This document shows positions 25,351-33,562 of a DNA stretch of 64,000 nucleotides, one piece after another. A program made the translations under genes and the position numbers. This stretch comes from Bacillota bacterium (GTDB lineage: Bacteria > Bacillota > Clostridia > Acetivibrionales > DSM-1351), in contig JAEXOY010000015.1 of NCBI GenBank assembly GCA_023439045.1, positions 248,001-312,000 on the forward strand, in the 5' to 3' direction. The notes beneath the pieces were generated by a model. That model was not told the DNA's origin, did no database searches, and saw only the letters and a program-made list of their open reading frames with translations. Each line of letters begins with the position of its first letter. The first letter of the stretch is position 1.

Positions 25351-27132
25351 ATGGACTTTTTAAAAAGAATAGTGTCTGCATTATTAGTATCTACTTTTCT
25401 TATAACTCTTAGTGCCTGTGCAAATAATAATGATAGCCCTGCTGGTACTACTACTCCTGTAAATAATTCAGTAGCAACAGATGTGTCAAAGGACACTACC
25501 GTTGCTACAAGCACTTCAATAGAGAAGGTTTCAGAAGACATACATATTAATCAACTTGGGTATAAACCAAATGACAAGAAGGTAGCTATAATTAATGGTG
25601 AATATGATAAATTTGCAGTCATTGAAAAAGATAGCGGCAAAGAAGTGTTATCAAAAAAACTGGAAGGCAAAGTAAAAGATATGTCTAGTGGTGATACCGT
25701 TTGTTATGCAGATTTTACAGAGCTTACCATTGAGGGGACATATTATATAGTTGTTGATAATATAGGTAAATCCTATGATTTTGACATTGGAAACGATGTA
25801 TATAGAAGCATCAGTGATGCACTTGTAAAGGGTCTTTATTATCAAAGATGTGGAATGGAGTTAGAAAGCAAATATGCAGGAGACTATGCACATGCAAATT
25901 GTCATAAATACCTTGCAAAAATGTATGGTAATGAGGAGAAGGAAGTGGATACATTAGGGGGATGGCATGATGCTGGTGATTACGGAAAGTATTCAGTAGC
26001 TGCTGCCATAACCGCAGCAGACCTTTTGTTGGCTTACGAGTTCTATCCAGATAATTTCACATCAAGTATTAACATACCAGAGAGCTCAAATAATATACCT
26101 GATATTTTAGATGAAGCAAAGTATGGAATTCAGTGGCTTCTAAAAATGCAGGACCCTGCAACGGGAGGGGTTTACCACAAGGCTACTTCAAGAGGCTTCC
26201 CAGACATAACCGTAACACCTGAAATAGATGTTGATGACCCAGTTTTGATGCCTATTTCTAGTACTGCAACAGGTGACTTCGCTGCTGTAACTGCTATGGC
26301 TGCCCGTATTTTTATGCCTTTTGACAAAACCTTTGCTGATAAATGTCTTAATGCATCTCAAAAAGCATGGGATTGGCTAGAAAAAAACAAGAAGCTTATA
26401 GCATACAAAAACCCAATCGATATTGCCACTGGTGAATATAGTGATGATAATGATAGCGATGAAAGACTGTGGGCTGCTGGTGAGTTGTTTAGAACAACAG
26501 GTGATAAAAAATATGGGGATTATTTTATAGATAATTATAGTTCAAATGGTCTTGCACTGGGGTGGCAGAATACCAGTGGATTCGCCGCTATATCATACTT
26601 ATATGCTGATAATACTGATGAACATACATATAACAAGGTTAAAAAGGATTGGCTTAATAAGGCCAAGGTTCTATATGATACTGCTAAGGCAGATGGGTAT
26701 ATGCTCGCAATGGTAACTATGGAATACTCTTGGGGCAGTAATATGAATGTAATGAATCATGCCATGCATCTTCTAATAGCTGACGATCTGGAAAGTAATG
26801 CTGAGTATGTGCAATATGCAAAACAGTGCGGAAACTATCTAGTGGGCGCAAACTGCCTAAACCAAAGCTATGTTACTGGGTTTGGTTCCAAGCAGGTAAT
26901 GCAGCCGCACCATAGGCCATCAGCTGGGGATTCGGTAAAGGCACCAGTTCCAGGACTAGTAGCAGGCGGGCCAAATGCATCACTAGAAGATGAGGTATCA
27001 AAATCAAAATTGGACGGACTGCCACCCGCTAGATGTTATATTGATGATGTAACATCATATGCTACTAATGAAATTGATACCTACTGGAATTCTCCGGCAG
27101 TCTTTGTTTTTGCGGCTATGAACAGTAAATAA
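25351..27132 (+). CDS. Glycoside hydrolase family 9 lipoprotein (endoglucanase-type)
   Basis: A 593-residue secreted enzyme acting on beta-1,4-glucan. A signal peptide with the lipobox LSAC (Cys at about 23) anchors it to the outside of the membrane, followed by a Thr/Ser-rich linker. An Ig-like CelD_N domain (about 60-145, beginning IHINQLGYKPNDKK) precedes the (alpha/alpha)6 GH9 domain. Catalytic and signature residues are visible: the Asp pair in GGWHDAGDYGKY, QPHHRPS near the end, and DDVTSYATNEIDTYWNSP with the acid Glu. It has no carbohydrate-binding module and no dockerin, so it is not cellulosomal and may process short glucans at the cell surface. ATG 25351 follows GGAGGG. Confidence 0.95.
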   Translation: MDFLKRIVSALLVSTFLITLSACANNNDSPAGTTTPVNNSVATDVSKDTTVATSTSIEKVSEDIHINQLGYKPNDKKVAIINGEYDKFAVIEKDSGKEVLSKKLEGKVKDMSSGDTVCYADFTELTIEGTYYIVVDNIGKSYDFDIGNDVYRSISDALVKGLYYQRCGMELESKYAGDYAHANCHKYLAKMYGNEEKEVDTLGGWHDAGDYGKYSVAAAITAADLLLAYEFYPDNFTSSINIPESSNNIPDILDEAKYGIQWLLKMQDPATGGVYHKATSRGFPDITVTPEIDVDDPVLMPISSTATGDFAAVTAMAARIFMPFDKTFADKCLNASQKAWDWLEKNKKLIAYKNPIDIATGEYSDDNDSDERLWAAGELFRTTGDKKYGDYFIDNYSSNGLALGWQNTSGFAAISYLYADNTDEHTYNKVKKDWLNKAKVLYDTAKADGYMLAMVTMEYSWGSNMNVMNHAMHLLIADDLESNAEYVQYAKQCGNYLVGANCLNQSYVTGFGSKQVMQPHHRPSAGDSVKAPVPGLVAGGPNASLEDEVSKSKLDGLPPARCYIDDVTSYATNEIDTYWNSPAVFVFAAMNSK

Positions 27133-27158
27133 CTGCTATAAGTATCTTTCTTATAATT

Positions 27159-27248
27159 GTTGCATATTATAATTAGTTGGATATTATAATTAGTTGCATA
27201 TTATTATTAGTTGGATATTATAATTAGTTGCATATTATAATTAGTTGG
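27159..27248. repeat. 17-bp tandem repeat alternating GTTGC and GTTGG units
   Basis: Five consecutive 17-bp units (GTTGCATATTATAATTA and GTTGGATATTATAATTA) alternate C and G at position 5, at 27159, 27176, 27193, 27210 and 27227. A sixth unit breaks off at 27244. The strict alternation makes the true unit 34 bp. Confidence 0.92.
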
Positions 27249-27345
27249 TTTATGTTTTAAAATACTATTGAACTATATTTGTTCTATGATTGCATTAGTT
27301 ACATCATCAAAGCTTATAATAAAATTATTAAAGGGAGGTAAGGCC

Positions 27346-27933
27346 TTGGCTAAGCAAGTTTGGAAGCCATCCACAATGTTAAATCCTGTTCCGGTAGTTA
27401 TGGTATCCTGTGTAGACAAAGAAGGAAAACCTAACATTATTACAATAGGATGGGCCGGAACTATTAATTCTGATCCGGCAATGGTCTCAATATCAATTAG
27501 AAAAGAAAGATACTCACACCAATTAATTAAGGATACAGGTGAGTTTGTTGTAAATCTTACCACTAGAAAGTTAGCGCGAGCTACCGATTATTGCGGAGTA
27601 AAATCAGGCCGAGATGTAGATAAGTTCAAGGAAATGAACCTTACCCAAGAACAGGCTTCAAAGGTTAAGGTACCCTTGATAAAGGAGTGCCCTGTCAATC
27701 TTGAATGTGTCGTAAAGCAGGTTATTGAACTTGGTAGTCATGACATGTTTATAGCAGAGGTTGTTGCCACAAATGTAGACGAAAATCTGTTGGACGAAAA
27801 GGGTAAGTTGGATTTGCACAAGGCTGACCTTATTTGCTATTCACATGGAGAATATTATCCACTAGCAAAACCTCTTGGGTATTTTGGTTATTCGGTTACA
27901 AAGAGGAAGGTATTGAAGCGCAATCAAAAGTAA
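27346..27933 (+). CDS. Flavin reductase family protein (FMN-binding)
   Basis: A 195-residue protein of the flavin-reductase-like family. It shows the split-barrel FMN-binding pattern PVVMVSCVDKEGKPNIITIGWAG, the NSDPAMVSISIRK strand, the TGEFVVNL segment, and a late EYYPLAKPLGYFGYSV. Such proteins reduce or carry FMN in clostridia; the partner is unknown. The TTG at 27346 is taken as start because AGGGAGG stands 7 nt upstream and the alignment to the family begins there. It lies between the GH9 gene and the convergent pflB gene. Confidence 0.88.
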   Translation: MAKQVWKPSTMLNPVPVVMVSCVDKEGKPNIITIGWAGTINSDPAMVSISIRKERYSHQLIKDTGEFVVNLTTRKLARATDYCGVKSGRDVDKFKEMNLTQEQASKVKVPLIKECPVNLECVVKQVIELGSHDMFIAEVVATNVDENLLDEKGKLDLHKADLICYSHGEYYPLAKPLGYFGYSVTKRKVLKRNQK

Positions 27934-28002
27934 CACTGTTTGGTTAATATTTGTACTAAAAGAGCACATAAACTGATGTGACCCCTAAAAGTTAAACTTT
28001 AT

Positions 28003-28033
28003 TGCGAAGTGGATTTTCCACTTCGCATTTATA
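28003..28033. terminator. Bidirectional terminator between flavin reductase and pflB
   Basis: A perfect 11-bp stem TGCGAAGTGGA/TCCACTTCGCA (28003-28013, 28017-28027) with a 3-nt loop and T-rich sequence on the plus side. It lies between two convergent genes. Confidence 0.85.
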
Positions 28034-28043
28034 TATTTTGTTG

Positions 28044-30272
28044 CTATATAGCTTCGTGAAAGGTTCTAGAAAGCACCTCTAGCTGTTGGTTGCGACTAAG
28101 TTTAATATAGTTGACAGCATATCCCGATACTCTGACGGTAAGCTGGCTATGGTTTAAAGGAGACTTTATTGCATCAATAAGTACTTCCTTTTCAAGAACG
28201 TTAATATTCACATGATGTCCTCCTAACATAAAGTACCCATCTATCAAGGCTGATAGGTTATCGGACTGGGTAATTGCATCCTTTCCGAGGGACTTTGGCA
28301 GTAATGACAGTGTCAGAGAAATACCGTCTTTACAGTATTCATATGGTATTTTTGCAATGGAGCTAAGCATGGATAGTACTCCACTTTGGTCTCTATTATG
28401 CATTGGGTTGGCACCTGGAGCAAATGGCTCGTCTTTTTTTCTTCCATCGGGAGTAGAGCCGGTCTTTTTGCCATAAACAACGTTTGAAGTAATTGTTAGT
28501 ATGGATAAAGTATGTTGTGCATCCCTATAAGTCTTGTGTTGCTTAAGACTAGAGTAGAAGCTTTTTACAATATCCACTGCAATAGAGTCAACTCGGTCAT
28601 CATTGTTTCCGTACTTGGGAAAATCGCCCTCTGTTATGAAGTCGCATATGATGCCACGATTGTCTCTGACAGCCTTGACCTTAGCAAAACGGATAGCACT
28701 AAGAGAATCTGACAACACTGATAATCCAGCTATACCAAACGCCATTACTCTATTTACATCAGTATCATGGAGTGCCATCATTAGCCTCTCGTATGCGTAT
28801 TTATCATGCATGTAATGGATTACATTCATAGTATCTACATACAGTCCTGTAAGCCAATCTTGGAGCTTATGGAAGTTGCTTAGGACTGTATTATAATCAA
28901 GATACTCGCCTTCATAAGCGGGAATAACAGGTGCAACCTGCTCGCCTGAGAGCTCATCTCTGCCACCATTCAAGGCAAGTAACAAGAGCTTGGGCAAATT
29001 GCAGCGGGCACCAAAAAACTGCATATCCTTGCCAAGACGCATTGCTGAGACACAGCAAGAGATACCGTAATCATCTCCGAATTCAGGTCTCATTAAATCA
29101 TCATTTTCATACTGTATTGATGATGTGGCTATAGATACCTTGCTGCAATACTTTTTGAATGCTACAGGCAGTTTTGGCGACCAGAGTATGGTAAGATTGG
29201 GCTCGGGAGCGGCACCTAGATTTTTGAGGGTATGTAAAAAGCGATAAGCAGTTTTGGTCACCATGTGACGACCGTCAGAGCCAATTCCCCCTATTGCTTC
29301 AGTAACCCATACAGGGTCCCCTGCAAAGAGCTCGTTATATTCCTTGGTTCTTAAATGCCTTATTAATCGCAACTTTATGATAAACTGTTCTATAAGCTCT
29401 TGGGCTTCTATCTCTGAAATTTTTCCCAGCTTAATATCATTTTCAATATAAATATCAAAGAAGATACTCAGCCTTCCAATAGAATTAGCTGCACCATTAG
29501 TTTCCTTAACAGCTGCTAAGAATGCTAAGTAGGTCCATTGTACAGCCTCAAAAGCATTTTCAGCTGGCCTGTTTAAATTGAAGCCGTAACTTTTGCCTAG
29601 TGTAGACAGATCATATAATGCATTAATCTGAAGGTGAACTTCTTCTCTTAAACGGATAGTATCCTCGGTCATATTTGAAGAAAGTTCTCTTAGGTCTTTC
29701 GTTTTTTGCTCTACAAGATAGTCTATTCCATACAGAGCTACCCTTCTATAGTCTCCTATAATTCTTCCACGCCCATATGTATCCGGAAGACCGGTAATCA
29801 CCCCGCACTTTCTAGCCATGCGAATCTCGTCCGTATAAACTCCAAACACACCATCATTATGGGTAGTAACATGTTTTCCAAAGGTGTTTTCAATTAGTGG
29901 GGAAGGGGCATGCCCAGTTTGTTCACAGGCTAATTTGCACATTCTATATCCTGTATTGGGGTAGAAGGCTCGTTTGAGGGGAGCATCTGTCTGAAGACCT
30001 TTTATTACTTCATAGCGCTCATCAATAAAGCCTGGCTTATGACTGGTAATGCCAGAAGCAATTGTTGCATCAACATCTAAAACACCACCTTTTAGGTGCT
30101 CTTCAATAAGTAAACTTTTGCACATTTCCCATAAATGTTTTGTCTTGACACTGGAAGCACAAAGAAATTTCTCATTTCCGTCATAAGGGGTGTAATTGCA
30201 TTGAATAAAATCCTGAACATCAATAAAATTTTGCCATCTTCCCGGCTTGAAATCAAGAAAACTGAAATTCAT
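28044..30272 (-). CDS. pflB: Formate C-acetyltransferase (pyruvate formate-lyase)
   Basis: A 742-residue glycyl-radical enzyme that splits pyruvate with CoA into acetyl-CoA and formate. The active-site cysteine pair is seen in GISCCVSAMRLGKDM (about 413-414) and the radical glycine in TVRVSGYAVNYIKLS near the C-terminus. Length and motifs match true PflB rather than diol dehydratases. ATG 30272 follows GGAGG at 7 nt. Its leader carries a ZTP riboswitch with an attenuator, pointing to a role in supplying formate for one-carbon folate. The activase gene pflA is not adjacent; downstream lies a convergent gene. Confidence 0.96.
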   Translation of the reverse strand: MNFSFLDFKPGRWQNFIDVQDFIQCNYTPYDGNEKFLCASSVKTKHLWEMCKSLLIEEHLKGGVLDVDATIASGITSHKPGFIDERYEVIKGLQTDAPLKRAFYPNTGYRMCKLACEQTGHAPSPLIENTFGKHVTTHNDGVFGVYTDEIRMARKCGVITGLPDTYGRGRIIGDYRRVALYGIDYLVEQKTKDLRELSSNMTEDTIRLREEVHLQINALYDLSTLGKSYGFNLNRPAENAFEAVQWTYLAFLAAVKETNGAANSIGRLSIFFDIYIENDIKLGKISEIEAQELIEQFIIKLRLIRHLRTKEYNELFAGDPVWVTEAIGGIGSDGRHMVTKTAYRFLHTLKNLGAAPEPNLTILWSPKLPVAFKKYCSKVSIATSSIQYENDDLMRPEFGDDYGISCCVSAMRLGKDMQFFGARCNLPKLLLLALNGGRDELSGEQVAPVIPAYEGEYLDYNTVLSNFHKLQDWLTGLYVDTMNVIHYMHDKYAYERLMMALHDTDVNRVMAFGIAGLSVLSDSLSAIRFAKVKAVRDNRGIICDFITEGDFPKYGNNDDRVDSIAVDIVKSFYSSLKQHKTYRDAQHTLSILTITSNVVYGKKTGSTPDGRKKDEPFAPGANPMHNRDQSGVLSMLSSIAKIPYEYCKDGISLTLSLLPKSLGKDAITQSDNLSALIDGYFMLGGHHVNINVLEKEVLIDAIKSPLNHSQLTVRVSGYAVNYIKLSRNQQLEVLSRTFHEAI

Positions 30273-30335
30273 AATCAATCCTCCATTTCTTAAGTGCTTA
30301 AAGGGGGACGATAAAAGAAGGGTTATAAAACAAAT

Positions 30336-30368
30336 GCCCCCCAGGCACTATTAATGCGCCCAGGCGGC
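30336..30368 (-). terminator. Attenuator terminator of the ZTP riboswitch
   Basis: On the minus strand GCCGCCTGGGC (30358-30368) pairs with GCCTGGGGGGC (30336-30346; ten of eleven pairs, two of them G-U), followed by ATTTGTTTTAT. The stem uses the same CCGCC needed for the aptamer pseudoknot, so ligand binding should prevent termination (a genetic ON switch). Confidence 0.85.
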
Positions 30369-30424
30369 CGGCTATAAAAGTCATACTCCCATGTGGTTAT
30401 CTCCACTTCCGCCAGTTGTATGAC
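30336..30424 (-). promoter_or_regulatory. ZTP (pfl-motif) riboswitch with overlapping terminator, upstream of pflB
   Basis: Read on the minus strand, P1 is GTCATAC/GTATGAC (30418-30424 with 30380-30386). Inside are the conserved ACTGGCGG, the P2 hairpin GTGG-AGATAA-CCAC and ATGGGAG. Downstream lies the hallmark CCGCCTGGGC, whose CCGCC (30363-30367) can form the pseudoknot with GGCGG (30409-30413). These are the consensus features of the ZTP-sensing riboswitch (Rfam pfl RNA). The aptamer spans about 30358-30424; the expression platform follows. Confidence 0.93.
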
Positions 30425-30453
30425 AGTACTTCGATTTATGTATTTATATATAT

Positions 30454-30483
30454 AGTATAGATTAGTAGTATTATATATGTCAA
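30454..30483 (-). promoter_or_regulatory. Promoter of pflB
   Basis: Minus strand: perfect TTGACA (30478-30483), 18-bp spacer, TATACT (30454-30459). Transcription would begin about 20-25 nt before the riboswitch P1 stem. Confidence 0.75.
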
Positions 30484-30505
30484 TTCTGAATTTGACAAAT
30501 ATTAT

Positions 30506-30541
30506 AAAAAGATACCACAAATTGTATTGCGGCATCTTTTT
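30506..30541 (-). terminator. Terminator of the chemoreceptor gene
   Basis: A 13-bp stem (30529-30541 with 30506-30518) has two G-U pairs on the minus strand only, so it is stronger in that direction. Its distal arm ends in TTTTT. Confidence 0.75.
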
Positions 30542-30544
30542 TAT

Positions 30545-30665
30545 AAATGATTTATGTATTTATTTTTTTGTATCTATTTCTATATGTATGTATTTATTTC
30601 CTGTATGTATTTATTCCTGTATGTATCTTTTTATATCTGTACGTATCTATTTATATATGCTGTAT
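30545..30665. repeat. Degenerate TGTATGTATTTATT repeat
   Basis: About six imperfect units of 14-18 bp built on TGTAT(G)TAT(T/C)TATT fill the gap between the chemoreceptor stop and its terminator. They would form part of its 3' untranslated RNA. Confidence 0.6.
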
Positions 30666-30684
30666 TTATAAATAGCAAATATAA

Positions 30685-31944
30685 TTATCGTCTTAGCTTG
30701 TACTTCTTTAGCTTGGAATCAAGCTGTTGTACAAGGGTATCAAGGCTTTGAGCAGCAATCTTCATATCGTCAATGGTCTTGAGTTGATTTTCAGTTGTTG
30801 CAGCAACCTGCTCGCTAGAAGCAGCTGTCTGCTGAGATACTGAAGAAATATTCTCTATAGCACTGATAACTTCATTTTTGTCATCCTGCATTTTAATAAC
30901 GGCGGTATTAACTTCCTTGATCTTATCTACTATAAACTCAATGGCATTTGCAATATCAGTAAATGAATCATTAGTCTTATTAACTGCAATATTTTGTTCC
31001 TGAGATACCTTCTTCATGACTTCCATTGAAGAAATAGCAAGAGAGGATTCCTCTTGAATGCTCACCATGAGATTATTAATTTCCTCTGTTGATTTTCTAC
31101 TCTGGTCAGCTAGCTTTCTAACTTCATCTGCAACAACTGCAAAACCCTTACCAGCTTCACCTGCTCTTGCTGCTTCAATAGCAGCATTTAGCGCAAGGAG
31201 GTTTGTCTGCTCTGCAATATTTTCTATAGATTCTACAAAAAGACCAATATCTTTCGTAGTGTTAGTAAGCTTTTCGACAACAGCAAAAATTTTCTCTGTA
31301 GTATCATAGTTCTCTTTTGATTTTTCTCTGAGAACATTAACTGACTTAAGGCCAACAGTATTTAGGGAGCTGATTTTTGTTGTCTCATTTGTGATACCAC
31401 TATAACTTTCATATACGAAATTAATCTGGTCTGAAAGCTTATCGACAACCTCAACACCAACCTGAGCTTCAGCTGCTTGTGATGATGCACCTTTTGCAAT
31501 CTCATCTATAGTTTTTGCAATCTCTTCTATAGCACTTGATGCATTTTCAGCTGTCGAGCTTACCTTTCTAGAGGCCTGTAAGATAGACATAGAAAGATTA
31601 AAGAAGCTTTCTATAAGCTGGCGTATATCGCTGATAAGACCATTTACGACAGTGGCAATAAAGCCAAGTACACCATATTTTTTTGGCTCAATCATGTGAG
31701 AGAAATCACCATTTTTAAAGATTTCAATATCACCTGCGAATTGCTTTATAACCTTCTTGTAGTGTCCTGATGTGACTACACTCAAGGTAATGCAGCATAT
31801 TGCACTGCTGGCAGCAACAAAAATACCAGTTAATACACCGCCGCTGATAATACCTCCTAAAATACCGAAAACAACCGAAAATACTACAATAATTGGTAAA
31901 AGCATGGACTTCATTTCTTTAACGTTTTGCTCGGATTTTTTCAT
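30685..31944 (-). CDS. Methyl-accepting chemotaxis protein without a ligand-binding domain
   Basis: A 419-residue protein. Two adjacent membrane segments (about 13-60) are followed directly by a HAMP-like linker and a long coiled-coil signalling domain. The hairpin tip is nearly invariant: NIAEQTNLLALNAAIEAARAGE then GKGFAVVADEVRKLADQS. There is almost no extracytoplasmic loop, so it must sense through the membrane, internally, or via a partner. ATG 31944 follows GGAGG by 7 nt. No che genes are near. It diverges from the citrate synthase operon. Confidence 0.93.
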   Translation of the reverse strand: MKKSEQNVKEMKSMLLPIIVVFSVVFGILGGIISGGVLTGIFVAASSAICCITLSVVTSGHYKKVIKQFAGDIEIFKNGDFSHMIEPKKYGVLGFIATVVNGLISDIRQLIESFFNLSMSILQASRKVSSTAENASSAIEEIAKTIDEIAKGASSQAAEAQVGVEVVDKLSDQINFVYESYSGITNETTKISSLNTVGLKSVNVLREKSKENYDTTEKIFAVVEKLTNTTKDIGLFVESIENIAEQTNLLALNAAIEAARAGEAGKGFAVVADEVRKLADQSRKSTEEINNLMVSIQEESSLAISSMEVMKKVSQEQNIAVNKTNDSFTDIANAIEFIVDKIKEVNTAVIKMQDDKNEVISAIENISSVSQQTAASSEQVAATTENQLKTIDDMKIAAQSLDTLVQQLDSKLKKYKLRR

Positions 31945-32043
31945 ATATACTCCTCCCATAAAGCTATGATTACATAATGAAGATATATTCTACAAAATAG
32001 GTGATAATTCCTGCCAAATCATAACAAATATATATAAAAAAGA

Positions 32044-32073
32044 TTGACAGCGCAATGTATAATTGTATACAAT
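32044..32073 (+). promoter_or_regulatory. Promoter of the Re-citrate synthase operon
   Basis: A perfect TTGACA (32044-32049) is followed 18 bp later by TACAAT (32068-32073). The spacer and -10 lie within the 26-bp palindrome at 32055-32080. Confidence 0.65.
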
Positions 32074-32080
32074 TATACAT
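32055..32080. promoter_or_regulatory. 26-bp perfect palindrome: putative GntR operator
   Basis: Positions 32055-32080 form a perfect dyad with arms ATGTATAATTGTA and its complement; the centre reads ATTGTATACAAT. TGTATACA-type cores are common operators of GntR-family regulators, and a GntR/FCD gene lies in this operon at 35577. The palindrome covers the promoter spacer and -10, so bound protein should block RNA polymerase. That it binds this particular GntR is inferred. Confidence 0.75.
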
Positions 32081-32126
32081 AAATACTAAAAGACAGGAAT
32101 ACATTGATTCAGAAAGGGTGGGTAAC

Positions 32127-33503
32127 ATGATAGAATTCAATAAGAGAACAAATACTCTAGAACAGACCCAATATAAATACTCATTGCAGGATATCCCCGA
32201 ACCAAATCTTTATAGAGAGCTTTTTAATTATGATGATGTTCCTAAGTGTACATTCAATCATAGAAGAGTACCTATGATGCCTGCTGAAGAAATCTGGATT
32301 ACAGATACAACATTTAGAGATGGACAGCAATCAAGAGCACCTTATTCAGTTGAGCAAATAGTGGCATTGTTTGATTATTTACATAGGTTGGGTGGTCCAA
32401 AGGGTATAATCCGTCAGACAGAATTCTTCTTGTACAGTGATAAAGACAAGGAAGCTGTATACAAATGTATGGAGCGCGGATATCAGTTCCCCGAAGTAAC
32501 CAGCTGGATCAGGGCGTCAAAGAGTGATTTTAAACTTGCAAAGGATATGGGAATGAAGGAAACAGGCTTTTTGGTAAGCTGCTCCGACTATCATATCTTT
32601 AGAAAGCTTGGAAAAACAAGAAAGCAAGCAATGGATATGTACTTAAGTGTTATCAAAGAAGCAATAGATGTTGGTATTAAGCCAAGATGCCACTTGGAGG
32701 ATATCACAAGAGCTGACTTCTATGGGTTTGTTGTTCCATTTGCATTGGAACTTAGAAAGCTCATGGACGAGAGTGGAGTACCTATCAAGCTAAGGGCATG
32801 TGATACTATGGGCTATGGTGTTACTTATCCAGGTGCAGCATTACCTAGAAGCGTACAGGGTATTATTTATGGTTTAAAACACCATGCAGGCTTCCCAAGC
32901 GAGCTTATAGAATGGCACGGGCACAACGATTTCTATAAGGCAGTATGTAATTCTGCCACAGCTTGGCTCTATGGTTGTTCAGCTGTCAATGGCTCATTGC
33001 TTGGTATAGGCGAGCGTACAGGGAATACACCTATTGAGGCTATGGTTTTTGAATATGCACAGCTCAGAGGCACAACAGATGGAATGGATACTACTGTTAT
33101 TACTGAAATTGCAGAGTATTATGAGAAGGAATTAAACTATTCAATACCACCAAGAACTCCTTTTGTAGGAAGACATTTTAATGTTACCCAGGCGGGTATA
33201 CATGCTGACGGACTGTTAAAGGACGAAGAAATCTATAATATCTTTAACACTGCAAAAATTTTAAACAGACCGATTGGGGTAGCTATTACACAGACATCCG
33301 GACTTGCAGGTATCGCGCTATGGATAAACAATTATTTCAGACTACCACAGAATGAACTTATTGACAAAAAGGACGAGAGAGTTGCTGAAATTAAAGTCTG
33401 GATTGATGCACAGTATTCAACAGGCAGGACGACTTCTATAAGTGATGACGAAATGCTGGCTGCTATAAAAGAAATTGCGCCAAGTATTTTGACTGTTAAA
33501 TAA
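32127..33503 (+). CDS. Re-type citrate synthase
   Basis: A 458-residue DRE-TIM enzyme of the isopropylmalate/homocitrate synthase superfamily, matching the Re-citrate synthase group first characterised in Clostridium kluyveri. It condenses oxaloacetate with acetyl-CoA and is unrelated to ordinary citrate synthase. TDTTFRDGQQSRAPYS (about 60) and the metal-binding EWHGHNDFYKAV (about 275) are visible. The long N-terminal segment before the barrel is typical of the Re-citrate synthase group. ATG 32127 follows AAAGGGTGG. Aconitase follows after 59 bp, giving the first steps to 2-oxoglutarate and glutamate. Confidence 0.9.
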   Translation: MIEFNKRTNTLEQTQYKYSLQDIPEPNLYRELFNYDDVPKCTFNHRRVPMMPAEEIWITDTTFRDGQQSRAPYSVEQIVALFDYLHRLGGPKGIIRQTEFFLYSDKDKEAVYKCMERGYQFPEVTSWIRASKSDFKLAKDMGMKETGFLVSCSDYHIFRKLGKTRKQAMDMYLSVIKEAIDVGIKPRCHLEDITRADFYGFVVPFALELRKLMDESGVPIKLRACDTMGYGVTYPGAALPRSVQGIIYGLKHHAGFPSELIEWHGHNDFYKAVCNSATAWLYGCSAVNGSLLGIGERTGNTPIEAMVFEYAQLRGTTDGMDTTVITEIAEYYEKELNYSIPPRTPFVGRHFNVTQAGIHADGLLKDEEIYNIFNTAKILNRPIGVAITQTSGLAGIALWINNYFRLPQNELIDKKDERVAEIKVWIDAQYSTGRTTSISDDEMLAAIKEIAPSILTVK

Positions 33504-33562
33504 GTGATATGATAAAATATTTGACGGTAATAAATTTTGGTACTAGGGGGGAATTATAGAAA

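Noticed and set aside
25351..27132. Cellulosomal enzyme
   Set aside because: The protein has a lipobox and ends right after the GH9 domain; there is no dockerin.
31945..32043. TGGCAGGAATTATC upstream of the chemoreceptor as a sigma-54 promoter
   Set aside because: The -12 GC is missing, so it does not fit the -24/-12 consensus.
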